A stretch of 64,000 nt of DNA from JAFGJQ01 sp052034525 (GTDB taxonomy: Bacteria > Planctomycetota > Phycisphaerae > UBA1845), in the NCBI GenBank assembly GCA_052034525.1, contig JBPOIK010000053.1, positions 1-64,000 of the forward strand, in the 5' to 3' direction. Each line of letters starts with the position of its first letter. The stretch's first letter is position 1. Both the position numbers and the translations under genes were made by a program. Below, in pieces: positions 25,253 through 33,898 of this stretch. Under the pieces are notes generated by a model. That model was given only the letters and a program-made list of their open reading frames with translations, ran no database searches and was not told the origin of the DNA.

Positions 25253-28201
25253 TCACCGCGCCTGCATCGCGTCCACGATGTTGTTCCGCGCCGCGTGACG
25301 GGCCGGGCCGACGCCCGCCAGAACGCATACGGCCACCGTCAGCGCGGTGCCCATCCACACGTTTGGCCACGGGATCACGCACGGGAACGATATTCCCACA
25401 ATCCGCTCGGTGATTTCCGCGGCGCTCCACGACGCCTGGATTCCCAGCGCCACGCCCATCACGCAGCCCAGAAGACCCAGCGAAATCGCTTCGGCCAACA
25501 CCAGCCGCACGATCTGCGACTTGGTCGCCCCGACCGCCCGCAGAACGGCGATCTGCCGCGTCCGCGCCGTTACGCTCGCCATCATCAGGTTCGCCACGCC
25601 GAATGCCGCCACTGCCAGCGACACCGCCGGCATGGCCGTCATCAGCAGGGTCACCTCCCGGATGTCCCGGTCGATCCTCTGCTTCAGCAGCCGGACGGAG
25701 CCCACGATCGCCTCCGGCCGCCCCAACTGGCCGGCCGTCTCCAGCACCCGCTGCAATACCAGCCGCTCGCAGAACGCCGCCCAGCGTTCGGCCGGTCGCA
25801 GCGCGTCCCATTCCTCCGCCACGGATTGCAGCACGATCCGATAGCGCTGCACCGTCTGTACGGCCAATGCGTCAAACGGCGCCGACGGGTCCGCCAGCCG
25901 GGCCCGCAACTGCGGCACCACGGCTTCCAGCACCGATCGTTCGTTCGGCAGCGACGCCTGCCAGTCGATCATCGCCTGAAACGCGGATCGCGCGTCGATG
26001 CCCGGCGGTGCGGCCGCGTCAAATGCCGCCGGGCGGTGCGCTGAGGGCAGGGTGACATTCAGCATGAACATGCCCATGTCCCGCAGCCCGAAGCATCGAT
26101 CGGCGTCGGCGATGGTCCCCAGCACCGACGCCGAGGCCGCCCGCACCATGTAGCTGTCCGCCTGGAAATACGTCACGGCGATGTCCAGAGCCGGGGATTG
26201 CACAATGCCGGCCACCTCGAACGACGCCGTCCGACCGCCCGCCCGAATGAGGATCTGGTCGCCCAGCGACACGTTCAGCGTGTGGGCCGCTTCCGGCGGC
26301 AGCAGTACGTACCCGCCGCGCTGCAGCTTGGCGGCCGCGTCTTCCAGGTTGCCCTCCAGAAAGCTGATCCGCATCATGGCCAGCACGGGGGCCAGTTCGC
26401 CGGCCACAAACGTCCCCTGCAGCCATCCGGTTCGGGCGATCTCTCCTTTGGCCCACGGCGCCCGCGGGTTGGGCGTGCGAAGGTGGCACGCGACATCGCT
26501 CACCACCATCAGATCGCGGATCCCGGGCAACTCGCCGCGCTCCACCGCCTGCTCCACCTTCATCCGCGCTTCCGCGGAGAACCGATTGCCGCTCCAGACG
26601 AACGCTTCCGGCATAGCCTTCGGAAAATCCCAGGCGGCGATGATCCCCTCGCTCCGGGCGGAGATGTATACGATGAGCGACAGCCCGACCATCAGCATCC
26701 AGCACACGCCTGCGCTGCGCCACGGGGCGCGGCGCACCTGGTCCTGAGCCAGCCGCCGCTTCAACCTCAGCAGCGGCGCCACCAGTGCCACAACCGGCCC
26801 GCCGATCAGCCACACCATGGCCGGCGTGAGCAGCACGAACCCCCCGTAGACCGAGGCCACGCTGGCGAACGCCACTCCCGGCTCAAACCAGGCTTGTGAG
26901 GGCGTATGCCGGACCATGCCGTTGTGCGCCAGGATCAGCGCCACGCCCGCCAGCGCCGCCACCGCCATCCACCCTGCACGGCCCGGCTGGGACTCCGGGT
27001 TCGCCGCCGCCAGCGGCGACACCCGCGACACCTGCACCAGCAGCAGCGCGGCACTGAACAGCGTTGTGATCGCCCCACCGGCAATGGCCAACCCCACGCC
27101 CCAGCGGCTGATCGTCACGCCCTGCACGTACTCCGGCACGAACGACGCCCCGATCTGCGTCAAACCCACGCCGATCGGCAGCCCCAGCGCAATGCCCGCC
27201 GCACCCAGCGGCACCACCTCCACCAGCACCAGCACGCACAACTGCCGTCGCGTCATCCCCACACATCGCAGCATCCCGAGCTGGCCGATGCGCTCGATCA
27301 GCCCCATGCTCATCGTGGTCACGATGATGAAGAACGCCGTCAGCATCGCCACGAACGCCACCAGCACCAGCACCATGTGCGTGATCCGCTCGGCCTCTTC
27401 GAGCTGCTGAATGCGGGCCTCCGCCGTCGTCACTTCCGCCGAGATTCCCCGCGCGGACAGTCGGTCGATGACGCGCTCGGCGGCGCGGCGCACCGACTCG
27501 ACGGAGTGGTCCGCCAGGATCAGGTCGATCACGGTCACCTTGCCGGGCTCTTCTCGGAGGTTCTGCAGATCCGGCAGCGGTACGAGCACCGTCGGGTACT
27601 GAAACTTCGCCACCCGGTGCAGGTGCATCAGGCCGATCACTGTGAAGGGTTCTTCCGGCTTGCCCCAACCGGACCGCAGATGAACGGTGTCGCCCAGACG
27701 CAGACCCAGCCGGTCGGCCGTCTGCGCTTCCATCAGGATGACGCCGACCTGACCCACCTCGATCTGCCGGCCCTGCAGCCCCTGCACCTCGCGGAACTCG
27801 TACTCCACGCGCGGATCGATGCCGATCGCGTCGACCGGTTCGGCATCGGTGATCGCGGCCGACGTGTCCGGATCCGGGTGCTCCGGGCGCGGAGGCACTA
27901 CCAGCTCCATCCGGCGTTTCAGCCGGGCGCTGACCCGGGCCACGTTTTCCAGGCCCGCCAGTTCGCCGGCCAGCGACTGCGGCAGGCTGCCCCAGTGCCC
28001 AAGTGCCGGCTCGATGCTCACATGGCTTTTGCCCAACCAGCGCGTGATGAGTTGATCGCCGATGCTGCGCCGCACGGACTCGTAGAAGCACGTGACGGAA
28101 ACGACCGTCGCCACGCCCAGGGCGATCGCCAGCGTCGCCGCGGTCGTCCGGCCGGGTTTAACCCGCCAGTTCCGTATAGCGAGCCGCCACCAGTGCCGCA
28201 T
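25253..28201 (-). CDS. ABC transporter permease, FtsX/MacB type
   Basis: A 982-residue permease. An N-terminal span (TTAATLAIALGVATVV) is followed by a large extracytoplasmic MacB-like domain, an FtsX block of spans (MVLVLVAFVAMLTAFFIIVTT...), a second large outer domain and a second FtsX block near the C-terminus (TLLMTAMPAVSLAVAAFGVANLMMASVTARTRQIAVLRAVGATKSQI). The sequence RTRQIAVLRAVGAT is a hallmark. It begins at ATG 28201 inside the 3' end of the ATPase gene (44-bp overlap). It likely moves lipids, lipoproteins or peptides across the envelope. Confidence 0.85.
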   Translation of the reverse strand: MRHWWRLAIRNWRVKPGRTTAATLAIALGVATVVSVTCFYESVRRSIGDQLITRWLGKSHVSIEPALGHWGSLPQSLAGELAGLENVARVSARLKRRMELVVPPRPEHPDPDTSAAITDAEPVDAIGIDPRVEYEFREVQGLQGRQIEVGQVGVILMEAQTADRLGLRLGDTVHLRSGWGKPEEPFTVIGLMHLHRVAKFQYPTVLVPLPDLQNLREEPGKVTVIDLILADHSVESVRRAAERVIDRLSARGISAEVTTAEARIQQLEEAERITHMVLVLVAFVAMLTAFFIIVTTMSMGLIERIGQLGMLRCVGMTRRQLCVLVLVEVVPLGAAGIALGLPIGVGLTQIGASFVPEYVQGVTISRWGVGLAIAGGAITTLFSAALLLVQVSRVSPLAAANPESQPGRAGWMAVAALAGVALILAHNGMVRHTPSQAWFEPGVAFASVASVYGGFVLLTPAMVWLIGGPVVALVAPLLRLKRRLAQDQVRRAPWRSAGVCWMLMVGLSLIVYISARSEGIIAAWDFPKAMPEAFVWSGNRFSAEARMKVEQAVERGELPGIRDLMVVSDVACHLRTPNPRAPWAKGEIARTGWLQGTFVAGELAPVLAMMRISFLEGNLEDAAAKLQRGGYVLLPPEAAHTLNVSLGDQILIRAGGRTASFEVAGIVQSPALDIAVTYFQADSYMVRAASASVLGTIADADRCFGLRDMGMFMLNVTLPSAHRPAAFDAAAPPGIDARSAFQAMIDWQASLPNERSVLEAVVPQLRARLADPSAPFDALAVQTVQRYRIVLQSVAEEWDALRPAERWAAFCERLVLQRVLETAGQLGRPEAIVGSVRLLKQRIDRDIREVTLLMTAMPAVSLAVAAFGVANLMMASVTARTRQIAVLRAVGATKSQIVRLVLAEAISLGLLGCVMGVALGIQASWSAAEITERIVGISFPCVIPWPNVWMGTALTVAVCVLAGVGPARHAARNNIVDAMQAR

Positions 28202-28907
28202 CGCCCGACCCCCCGGGTTGAATCTCGCCCACGATCCGCCCGTCTTTGAGCACGATGATCCGGTCGGCCAACGCGGCGCCAACCGCTTCGTGCGTTACCG
28301 CCACGATCGTCCGCTGCTGCTGCGACGCCAGCCGGCGCAACAGTTGCCAGACCTCCTGGGCGTGACGCGAGTCCAGATTGCCCGTCGGCTCATCCGCCAG
28401 CAGAATGGCCGGGTCGTTCACCAGCGCCCGCGCCACGGCCACCCGCTGCTGCTCTCCGCCCGACAGCGCCGCCGGGCGGTGCGTCGCCCGGTGGGTCAGA
28501 TGCACCGTTTCCAGCAGGGCCCGCACCTTCGGCGCGACGACGTTTCCATTCTCTCCGTCCACCATCAGGGGCAAAGCGATGTTCTCCTCCGCCGAGAGGC
28601 TCGGCAGCAGGTTGAACGCCTGAAACACCACGCCCAGCCGGCGGCGACGGAACACCGTCCGCGCCCGATCGTTCATGCTCGTCAGATTACGCCCCTCGAT
28701 GATGATCTGTCCGGCCGTCGGCAGGTCCAACCCCCCCAGCAGGTGCAGCAGGGTGCTCTTGCCCGAACCGCTGGCTCCCATGATGGCCACGAACTCGCCG
28801 CGCGCCGCCGTCAGATCCACGCCGGTCAATGCGTGAACAACGCCCCCGGCCCCGGCATAGTCCTTCCGCAGGCCGCGTACCTCCAGGATCAGGTCCATCT
28901 CCCGCAT
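28158..28907 (-). CDS. ABC transporter ATP-binding protein, MacB/LolD type
   Basis: A 249-residue ATPase with Walker A GASGSGKST, Q loop VFQAFNLLP, signature LSGGEQQR, Walker B ILLADEPTGNLD and switch His in VTHE. The DEPTGNLD form is typical of the LolD/MacB/FtsE group. ATG 28907 has a GGGAGG ribosome-binding site 8 nt upstream; the longer frame overlaps the ribD promoter. It pairs with the overlapping permease gene. Confidence 0.92.
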   Translation of the reverse strand: MREMDLILEVRGLRKDYAGAGGVVHALTGVDLTAARGEFVAIMGASGSGKSTLLHLLGGLDLPTAGQIIIEGRNLTSMNDRARTVFRRRRLGVVFQAFNLLPSLSAEENIALPLMVDGENGNVVAPKVRALLETVHLTHRATHRPAALSGGEQQRVAVARALVNDPAILLADEPTGNLDSRHAQEVWQLLRRLASQQQRTIVAVTHEAVGAALADRIIVLKDGRIVGEIQPGGSGDAALVAARYTELAG

Positions 28908-29061
28908 TCTACGCCTCCCGCCGCCTCCGTGCCATTCGTACCAGTCCCCTTTGTGCCGGGATTCCTCTATGTCTTCGACCCCGCGGGACAATCCCGGAGC
29001 AGTCATCGACGGATTCGCCTTGGCGCCTGTCGTGGCGGTTTTTTCGGGGGTCATTCCGGAC

Positions 29062-29067
29062 TATACT
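29062..29067 (+). promoter_or_regulatory. -10 box of ribD, predicted leaderless
   Basis: TATACT lies 6 nt before ATG 29074, so transcription should start at or beside the start codon. A T-run (29039-29044) occupies the -35 position but matches the consensus poorly. Confidence 0.4.
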
Positions 29068-29073
29068 TCCGGC

Positions 29074-30189
29074 ATGCGCAGAACCACGCGCGAACCGGAC
29101 CCGCGCATGATGGCACGCGCACTTCTGCTCGCCAGGCGCGGTCAGGGACGAGTGGAGCCCAACCCCATGGTGGGCTGCGTGCTCGTGCGAGCCGGACGGA
29201 TCGTGGGGGAAGGGTGGCACCGTCGTTTCGGCGGACCTCATGCCGAGGTCGAGGCTTTGCGCCGCGCCGGTCCTCGTGCCAACGGGTCCACAGCCTACGT
29301 CAGCCTTGAACCCTGCTGCCATCACGGAAAGACGCCACCCTGTACCGAAGCGCTGCTGGACGCCGGCGTGGCTCGCGTGGTGGTCGCGATGCTGGACCCG
29401 AACCCGCTCGTTTGCGGCGGGGGAGTGCGGAGGCTGCGCAAGGCCGGTGTGCGAGTGGACGTGGGTCTGCTGGAAGAGGAGGCCCGCTCCGTGAATCGTC
29501 CGTTCTGCATGCGCATCCAGACCGGCCTGCCCTGGGTGATTCTCAAATGGGCACAAAGCCTCGATGGCCGGATCGCCACGCGCACCGGCCAGTCGAAGTG
29601 GATATCGTGCGAAGCCTCTCGCCGACGGGTCCACCACCTGCGTGCCCGCGTGGACGCCGTCCTGATCGGTTCGGGCACCGCGCTGGCGGACGACCCATTG
29701 CTCACCGCCCGCGACGTGCCGGTTCGTCGCGTCGCCACGAGGGTTGTGCTTGATTCTCGCTTGCGCCTGCCCGTCTCCAGCAGGCTGGTCCAGACGGCCG
29801 GAGAATTCCCAACGCTTGTCTTCACGTCCCGCCGGGCCCTCACGGCCCAGGGTCGACGGGCCGAGTCCCTCAGAAGGCACCAGGTGGAGCTTGTTGCGTG
29901 CCCCACCAGCCGCACCGGCATCGCCCTGCGACCCGCCCTGCGGGCACTTGTTCGCCGCGGTATGACCAATGTGCTCGTGGAGGGCGGCAGCCAGGTGCTC
30001 GGTGCTTTCTGGGATGCCCGATTGGCGTGCGAGACTTACGTGTTTGTCGCCCCGGTTCTTCTCGGGGGCCTCCGCGCCCTTCCCGCTCTAGGCGGCACCG
30101 GCTCAGCCGCCGTGGGCGAAGTCGCGCCACATTCGCACGAATTTACGCGCATTGGGTCAGACCTGCTTTATCATTCTATTTTACAGTAG
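29074..30189 (+). CDS. ribD: Bifunctional riboflavin biosynthesis deaminase/reductase
   Basis: A 371-residue enzyme for two steps of riboflavin synthesis. The N-terminal deaminase has the zinc motif GPHAEVEAL and PCCHHGKTPPC; the C-terminal reductase has KWAQSLDGRIA, LIGSGTALADDPLLTAR and NVLVEGGSQVLGAF. Length fits the family. The frame could run further upstream, but the deaminase domain begins just after ATG 29074 and a -10 box precedes it. No FMN riboswitch is seen. The other rib genes are not in the window. Confidence 0.93.
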   Translation: MRRTTREPDPRMMARALLLARRGQGRVEPNPMVGCVLVRAGRIVGEGWHRRFGGPHAEVEALRRAGPRANGSTAYVSLEPCCHHGKTPPCTEALLDAGVARVVVAMLDPNPLVCGGGVRRLRKAGVRVDVGLLEEEARSVNRPFCMRIQTGLPWVILKWAQSLDGRIATRTGQSKWISCEASRRRVHHLRARVDAVLIGSGTALADDPLLTARDVPVRRVATRVVLDSRLRLPVSSRLVQTAGEFPTLVFTSRRALTAQGRRAESLRRHQVELVACPTSRTGIALRPALRALVRRGMTNVLVEGGSQVLGAFWDARLACETYVFVAPVLLGGLRALPALGGTGSAAVGEVAPHSHEFTRIGSDLLYHSILQ

Positions 30190-30357
30190 ATTGCCACGAA
30201 TCATGAGGGTGATGCCAGAGCCTCATTCCTGCATCGCTTTAAGTCAAACGCCTTCCACAGCCGATTCTGAGAACAGGGCAATCGCCTGACCCGAGGCATC
30301 CGTACTGTGCAGTAGGGTGACGCGCGGGCCGTTGCGGGGAGGAAGCAGGAGGCAGGC

Positions 30358-30537
30358 ATGTCGGTGAACGTCGAGGAGGAGCCACGGGCCAGACGCCGGA
30401 TTCCGTCGATCCGGCCACCAGCGCACCCGGTCGAAACGGAAATCGAGCGGCGAATTGAACAACTCACCACTCGGGCAGTGGACGGCTTCGAGGAATGGGT
30501 CAACAGCTTGTGGCAGCGAGCTTCCAGCGCCTCGTAA
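30358..30537 (+). CDS. Possible 59-residue charged protein
   Basis: ATG 30358 follows a near-ideal Shine-Dalgarno sequence (GGAGG with a 5-nt gap before ATG). The product begins MSVNVEEEPRARRR, has a Pro-rich middle and ends in an amphipathic helix (ETEIERRIEQLTTRAVDGF). Third codon positions are about three-quarters G or C, as expected here. No family is recognised. Its independent spacing from ribD and tsaC suggests a separate short transcript. Confidence 0.45.
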   Translation: MSVNVEEEPRARRRIPSIRPPAHPVETEIERRIEQLTTRAVDGFEEWVNSLWQRASSAS

Positions 30538-30657
30538 GCATCTCAGAAGAAGAGAATTGTGTCGTTCTGCGACACGTTGCGCGCTGCCTCAGCCCATTCA
30601 CATATGCAACGGAGGGGGCTTTGGATATGCTTACCCAGTTTGCGTAACCGGATTGAC

Positions 30658-30686
30658 TTGACGCTTCCATCAGCACTCCCCATAAT
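30658..30686 (+). promoter_or_regulatory. Strong sigma70-type promoter for the tsaC fusion gene
   Basis: TTGACG (30658-30663), a 17-nt spacer and CATAAT (30681-30686), each one mismatch from consensus. The start would lie near 30693, leaving a leader of about 15 nt that contains the GGAG ribosome-binding site for ATG 30708. Confidence 0.7.
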
Positions 30687-30707
30687 GACGCTCCTGGAGC
30701 TTTGTTC

Positions 30708-31829
30708 ATGGCGTTGGATGCTATAACCTTCTATTCAGGCGAAGGTTATGAAAGGTCGCTTAAAACTGCGTCCGAAGCGTTTCAACGTGGCGGCCTGGTG
30801 ATTTTCCCGACCGAGACGGTTTATGGAGTCGGCGCGCGGGCGGACATTCCCGCGGCGGTCGCCCGGCTGCGAGAGGCAAAGCAGCGTACGGATGAGCAGC
30901 CGTTTACGGTCCATATCGGCCGGCGCGATGATGTGGACCGGTTCGTGCCGAAAGTCAGCGCGATGGGGCGCCGATTGATCCGGCGAGGGTGGCCGGGGCC
31001 AATTACGATTCTGTTTCCGGTGGATGACGCCGGCGACGCCCCGATCGTCCAAGAGTTGGGTGCCGCCGCGGCCCGCGCGATGTACCACGAGGGATTTGTC
31101 GGCCTCCGGTGCCCGGATGACGACCGGGCCCGCGAGTTGCTGAACGAGGCCGGCGGTCCGGTGGTGGCGGCCAGCGCCAACGTGGCGGGCCAGTCGGCGC
31201 CGCGAACCGTGGCCGAGGCGTTGCGTACGCTTAAGGGAAAGGTGGACGTGGTGCTGGACGGCGGGCCGACGCGGTTGTCCGTGCCCTCCACGATCGTTCG
31301 GCTGGACGGAACGGGGTATCGGGTGTTGCGCTCGAGCGTTTACGATGAGGCCTCGCTGCGCCGGCTGACGGCGTTGAACATTCTGATGGTCTGCACGGGC
31401 AATACGTGCCGCAGCCCGATGGCGGCGGCGATGGGCGGGCAACTGCTGGCCGAGCGGGTCGGCGGTCGGGCGGACGTGTTGGCGGCGCGTGGCGTGACCA
31501 TTCGATCGTGCGGAGTGTTTGCCGCGGAAGGGTCGCCGGCGTCGGCCGAAGCGGTGGAAGTGATGTCGCGGCGCGGCCTGGACTTGTCCGGGCATCGATC
31601 GCAGCCGTTGACCGCGGAGCTGATCAACCAGGCGGATTACATCTTCGTCATGACGCAGAGCCATCTGGACGGCGTGATCCGAATCGTGCCTTCGGCGCAG
31701 GACCGTTGTCGGCTGTTGTGTGACGGCGAGGTGGACGATCCGATGGGCGGTTCTACGGAACGATATGCGCAGTGCGCGGTGCAGTTGGAGGCCGGTCTGC
31801 GCGAGCGGTTGAAAGAGGTGGAAATATGA
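30708..31829 (+). CDS. Fusion of L-threonylcarbamoyladenylate synthase and protein-arginine/low-Mr phosphatase
   Basis: A 373-residue two-domain protein. Residues 1-210 are a TsaC/Sua5-type YrdC domain (FPTETVYGVGA, KQRTDEQPF, SANVAGQSAP), which makes the threonylcarbamoyl-AMP used for the t6A modification of tRNA. Residues 222-373 are a low-molecular-weight phosphatase: P-loop CTGNTCRS (C229-S236) and general acid D344 in DDPMG. Thr233 occupies the position where YwlE protein-arginine phosphatase has Thr and tyrosine phosphatases have Ile, so phosphoarginine is the likely substrate. ATG 30708 has GGAG 8 nt upstream. It shares an ATGA overlap with rpiB. Confidence 0.85.
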   Translation: MALDAITFYSGEGYERSLKTASEAFQRGGLVIFPTETVYGVGARADIPAAVARLREAKQRTDEQPFTVHIGRRDDVDRFVPKVSAMGRRLIRRGWPGPITILFPVDDAGDAPIVQELGAAAARAMYHEGFVGLRCPDDDRARELLNEAGGPVVAASANVAGQSAPRTVAEALRTLKGKVDVVLDGGPTRLSVPSTIVRLDGTGYRVLRSSVYDEASLRRLTALNILMVCTGNTCRSPMAAAMGGQLLAERVGGRADVLAARGVTIRSCGVFAAEGSPASAEAVEVMSRRGLDLSGHRSQPLTAELINQADYIFVMTQSHLDGVIRIVPSAQDRCRLLCDGEVDDPMGGSTERYAQCAVQLEAGLRERLKEVEI

Positions 31830-32281
31830 AAATCGCACTGTCCAGCGATCATCGCGGATTTCTCGCCAAACAGCATATGGCCGAGGCCCTGCGCCGGGCG
31901 GGGCATGACATCCACGACTTCGGCTGTGACACGCCCGAAGTCTGCGACTATCCCGACCCCGGCTTGAAGGCGGCGGAGGCGGTCGCCGAGGGGCAGTGCG
32001 ACCGGGGCATCCTGTTCTGCGGGACCGGCATCGGCATGTCCATCACCGCCAACAAAGTGCGGGGCGTACGGGCGGCGGCGGTCCACGATGAATTGACGAC
32101 CACGCTGTCACGCAAACACAACGACGCCAACATCATCTGTCTGGCCGCCGACCTGATGGGAGAGGAGCTTATGCGCCGGGTGATCGATGTGTTTCTGAAA
32201 ACCGATTTTGAGCGCGGCCGCCATCAGCGTCGCGTCGACAAAATCGCCGCGTACGAAAGCCGCAACGGCCAAGCCGGCTGA
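31826..32281 (+). CDS. rpiB: Ribose-5-phosphate isomerase B
   Basis: A 151-residue RpiB/LacAB-type isomerase of the pentose phosphate pathway. Visible features: SSDHRGF at the N-terminus, catalytic Cys65 in FCGTGIGMSITANKVRGVRA, and HNDAN for substrate binding. Length is normal. It overlaps the upstream fusion gene by ATGA. The gene order sua5-phosphatase-rpiB matches the ywlC-ywlE-ywlF order of Bacillus. Confidence 0.92.
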   Translation: MKIALSSDHRGFLAKQHMAEALRRAGHDIHDFGCDTPEVCDYPDPGLKAAEAVAEGQCDRGILFCGTGIGMSITANKVRGVRAAAVHDELTTTLSRKHNDANIICLAADLMGEELMRRVIDVFLKTDFERGRHQRRVDKIAAYESRNGQAG

Positions 32282-32559
32282 GACCGGACGCGGCGCCGGC
32301 CGAGGTTCATCCCCCCCTCCAAAAAAAGAAACCTGTTCCGGCGAGCTTGCGCATACGTGGCGGCGAAGCGCACGTACCCGGCTCGCAGGGGTTCGGTGTG
32401 CCTGTCGGCGAGGTTACGTCACACGGAGCACCTGCCATCCGGTGTCGGGTTCCGGCGGCAGAAAACGGCCACGCGCGGTACCGGATTCCACCATCTCGCA
32501 GCGTCAGGTCATGGCACCTGCGTGGTGAGGCCGACGGCACGCTGCCGCAGGTTGGTGCA

Positions 32560-33741
32560 TCAGTCCTTCGCGTTCACGCCCAGATGATCGCGCAGAGCAT
32601 TCACCAAGGGCTCCTGCGTGGGGTTGGGTGCATGGGTCTTGGAGTCGAAGAAGGACGAGTACGCAAACAGACAGAAGTTGCCGGTTCCTTCTTCCGCGGC
32701 CTGGACGAGGGGAAGCAACCGCTCGGGCGAACCGGCCCGGTAGGCTCCAATGCCTTGTGCCACCGCAACGCCATCGGGCATATCTTCCCAGGGGCTCATC
32801 CGCTCGGTGAACGCCGAAACGTCGACCGTGTAGTTCATCGGATAGACCACGTCCACCAGCCGCTCGTCCACCCAGCGGCGGCTGTCCTGGAAATACCGCT
32901 CGCGGGACCGCTCCGGGTCGGCGCCCACGGCAACCGTCAGGGCGGTGTGCGGCCGGGTTTGTTGAATCATCCGCCGGATTTCCCGGACCAGCTCCGTGAG
33001 CTGATCCGCCCGCCACTGCGTCCAGCGCTGCGGTTCATCGTCGGGAGCCAGGCCAGACGCGGCGTGATAGAGTTCCAGCGTTCGGGCATCGCGGGGGTAG
33101 TCGATGTCGGAACCCGGCGGGATGACCGGCGGTTCGGACGGAAATCGGATATAGTCCAGATGCAGCGCATCGATATCGTACCCGGCGACGATTTCCTCGA
33201 ACACATCGACGAGATACTCCCGTACTTCCGGCAGGCAGGCGTTAAGGCTGACGTAGAAGGAGCGCTGGAGCTCCTGCCGCTTGCCGTACTGGTCGTACCA
33301 GAACCACTCCGGGTGCGTGTGGTAGAGCTGGCTCGGGCAGGTCGGCGGGCGGCTGCCCCGCCAGGCGGGCAACACGTTCACCCAGGCTTCCAGGCGAAGC
33401 TTGCGCTTGTGGGCCTCGCGCACGGCCACCCCCAGGGGGTCGTATCCGGGATCCTGGAAATCAAACCGCTCTGACCACGGTTCGAGACTGGACGGGTAGA
33501 AGGCGGTGCCGTTCCCGCGCACTTGGAAAACGACCGTGTTCATTCCCAGGCTTTGACAGTTGTCCATGATACGAACAATGTCGTCCTGCGTCTTGTAGTC
33601 ACTGCGCGTGACCCAGATGGCCCGGATGGGCTCCGGGCGCCGGATTCCGGCGTCGCAACCGGCCAGTACGACGGCACCGGAGAGGATGCCCGCAATGGAG
33701 AAGATCCGGGAAACGGAGCGACGAAAGACGATGCGCTTCAT
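32560..33741 (-). CDS. Lipoprotein glycosidase, GHL10/DUF187 type
   Basis: A 393-residue protein with a lipoprotein signal (GAVVLAGC, Cys29). It carries the family-10-like hydrolase domain: RAIWVTRSDY, MNTVVFQVRGNGTAFYPS, LEAWVNVLPAW, and DIDALHLDYIRFP, where the acidic residues of the active site are expected. These proteins are thought to cut peptidoglycan or related glycans. A promoter with TTGTCG and TATAAG lies about 110 bp upstream, and the leader contains a long hairpin. It is the last gene of the minus-strand group downstream of aspartate kinase. Confidence 0.75.
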   Translation of the reverse strand: MKRIVFRRSVSRIFSIAGILSGAVVLAGCDAGIRRPEPIRAIWVTRSDYKTQDDIVRIMDNCQSLGMNTVVFQVRGNGTAFYPSSLEPWSERFDFQDPGYDPLGVAVREAHKRKLRLEAWVNVLPAWRGSRPPTCPSQLYHTHPEWFWYDQYGKRQELQRSFYVSLNACLPEVREYLVDVFEEIVAGYDIDALHLDYIRFPSEPPVIPPGSDIDYPRDARTLELYHAASGLAPDDEPQRWTQWRADQLTELVREIRRMIQQTRPHTALTVAVGADPERSRERYFQDSRRWVDERLVDVVYPMNYTVDVSAFTERMSPWEDMPDGVAVAQGIGAYRAGSPERLLPLVQAAEEGTGNFCLFAYSSFFDSKTHAPNPTQEPLVNALRDHLGVNAKD

Positions 33742-33769
33742 GACGGTTGCTCCCAGTCTGCGAGTGACC

Positions 33770-33830
33770 CGGCGGAGGAGGGCCGCTTGCCCGGCGGATT
33801 CCGCGCCGCGGGCATTGCCCTCCTCCGCCG
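33770..33830 (-). promoter_or_regulatory. Long hairpin in the leader of the lipoprotein glycosidase gene
   Basis: A perfect 14-bp stem (CGGCGGAGGAGGGC with GCCCTCCTCCGCCG) encloses a 33-nt loop that can form an inner stem (GCCCG/CGGGC). It lies between the promoter at 33849-33877 and the start at 33741. A T6 run follows only on the plus strand, so on the gene's own strand this is a leader structure rather than a simple terminator. Confidence 0.55.
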
Positions 33831-33848
33831 ATCCGGTCCTTTTTTACG

Positions 33849-33877
33849 CTTATACGCGGTCGCGGCGGATCCGACAA
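33849..33877 (-). promoter_or_regulatory. Promoter for the lipoprotein glycosidase gene
   Basis: On the minus strand TTGTCG (33877-33872), a 17-nt spacer and TATAAG (33854-33849) form a fair sigma70-type promoter. The expected start near 33842 gives a leader of about 100 nt. Confidence 0.5.
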
Positions 33878-33898
33878 CCCGGCGCGCGGGATGCTCCG

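Larger units (their letters stand above)
30190..30707. other. Region of about 500 bp between ribD and the tsaC fusion
   Basis: Lower in GC than its surroundings at its right end. It holds the small ORF 30358-30537, a perfect hairpin GTGTCG-TTCTG-CGACAC (30559-30575) and the promoter 30658-30686. An open minus-strand frame, 30244-30462, has only a TTG start and no ribosome-binding site. Confidence 0.5.

Noticed and set aside
30244..30462. 72-codon minus-strand frame in the ribD-tsaC gap
   Set aside because: Only a TTG start and no ribosome-binding site; the overlapping plus-strand ORF has a much better start.
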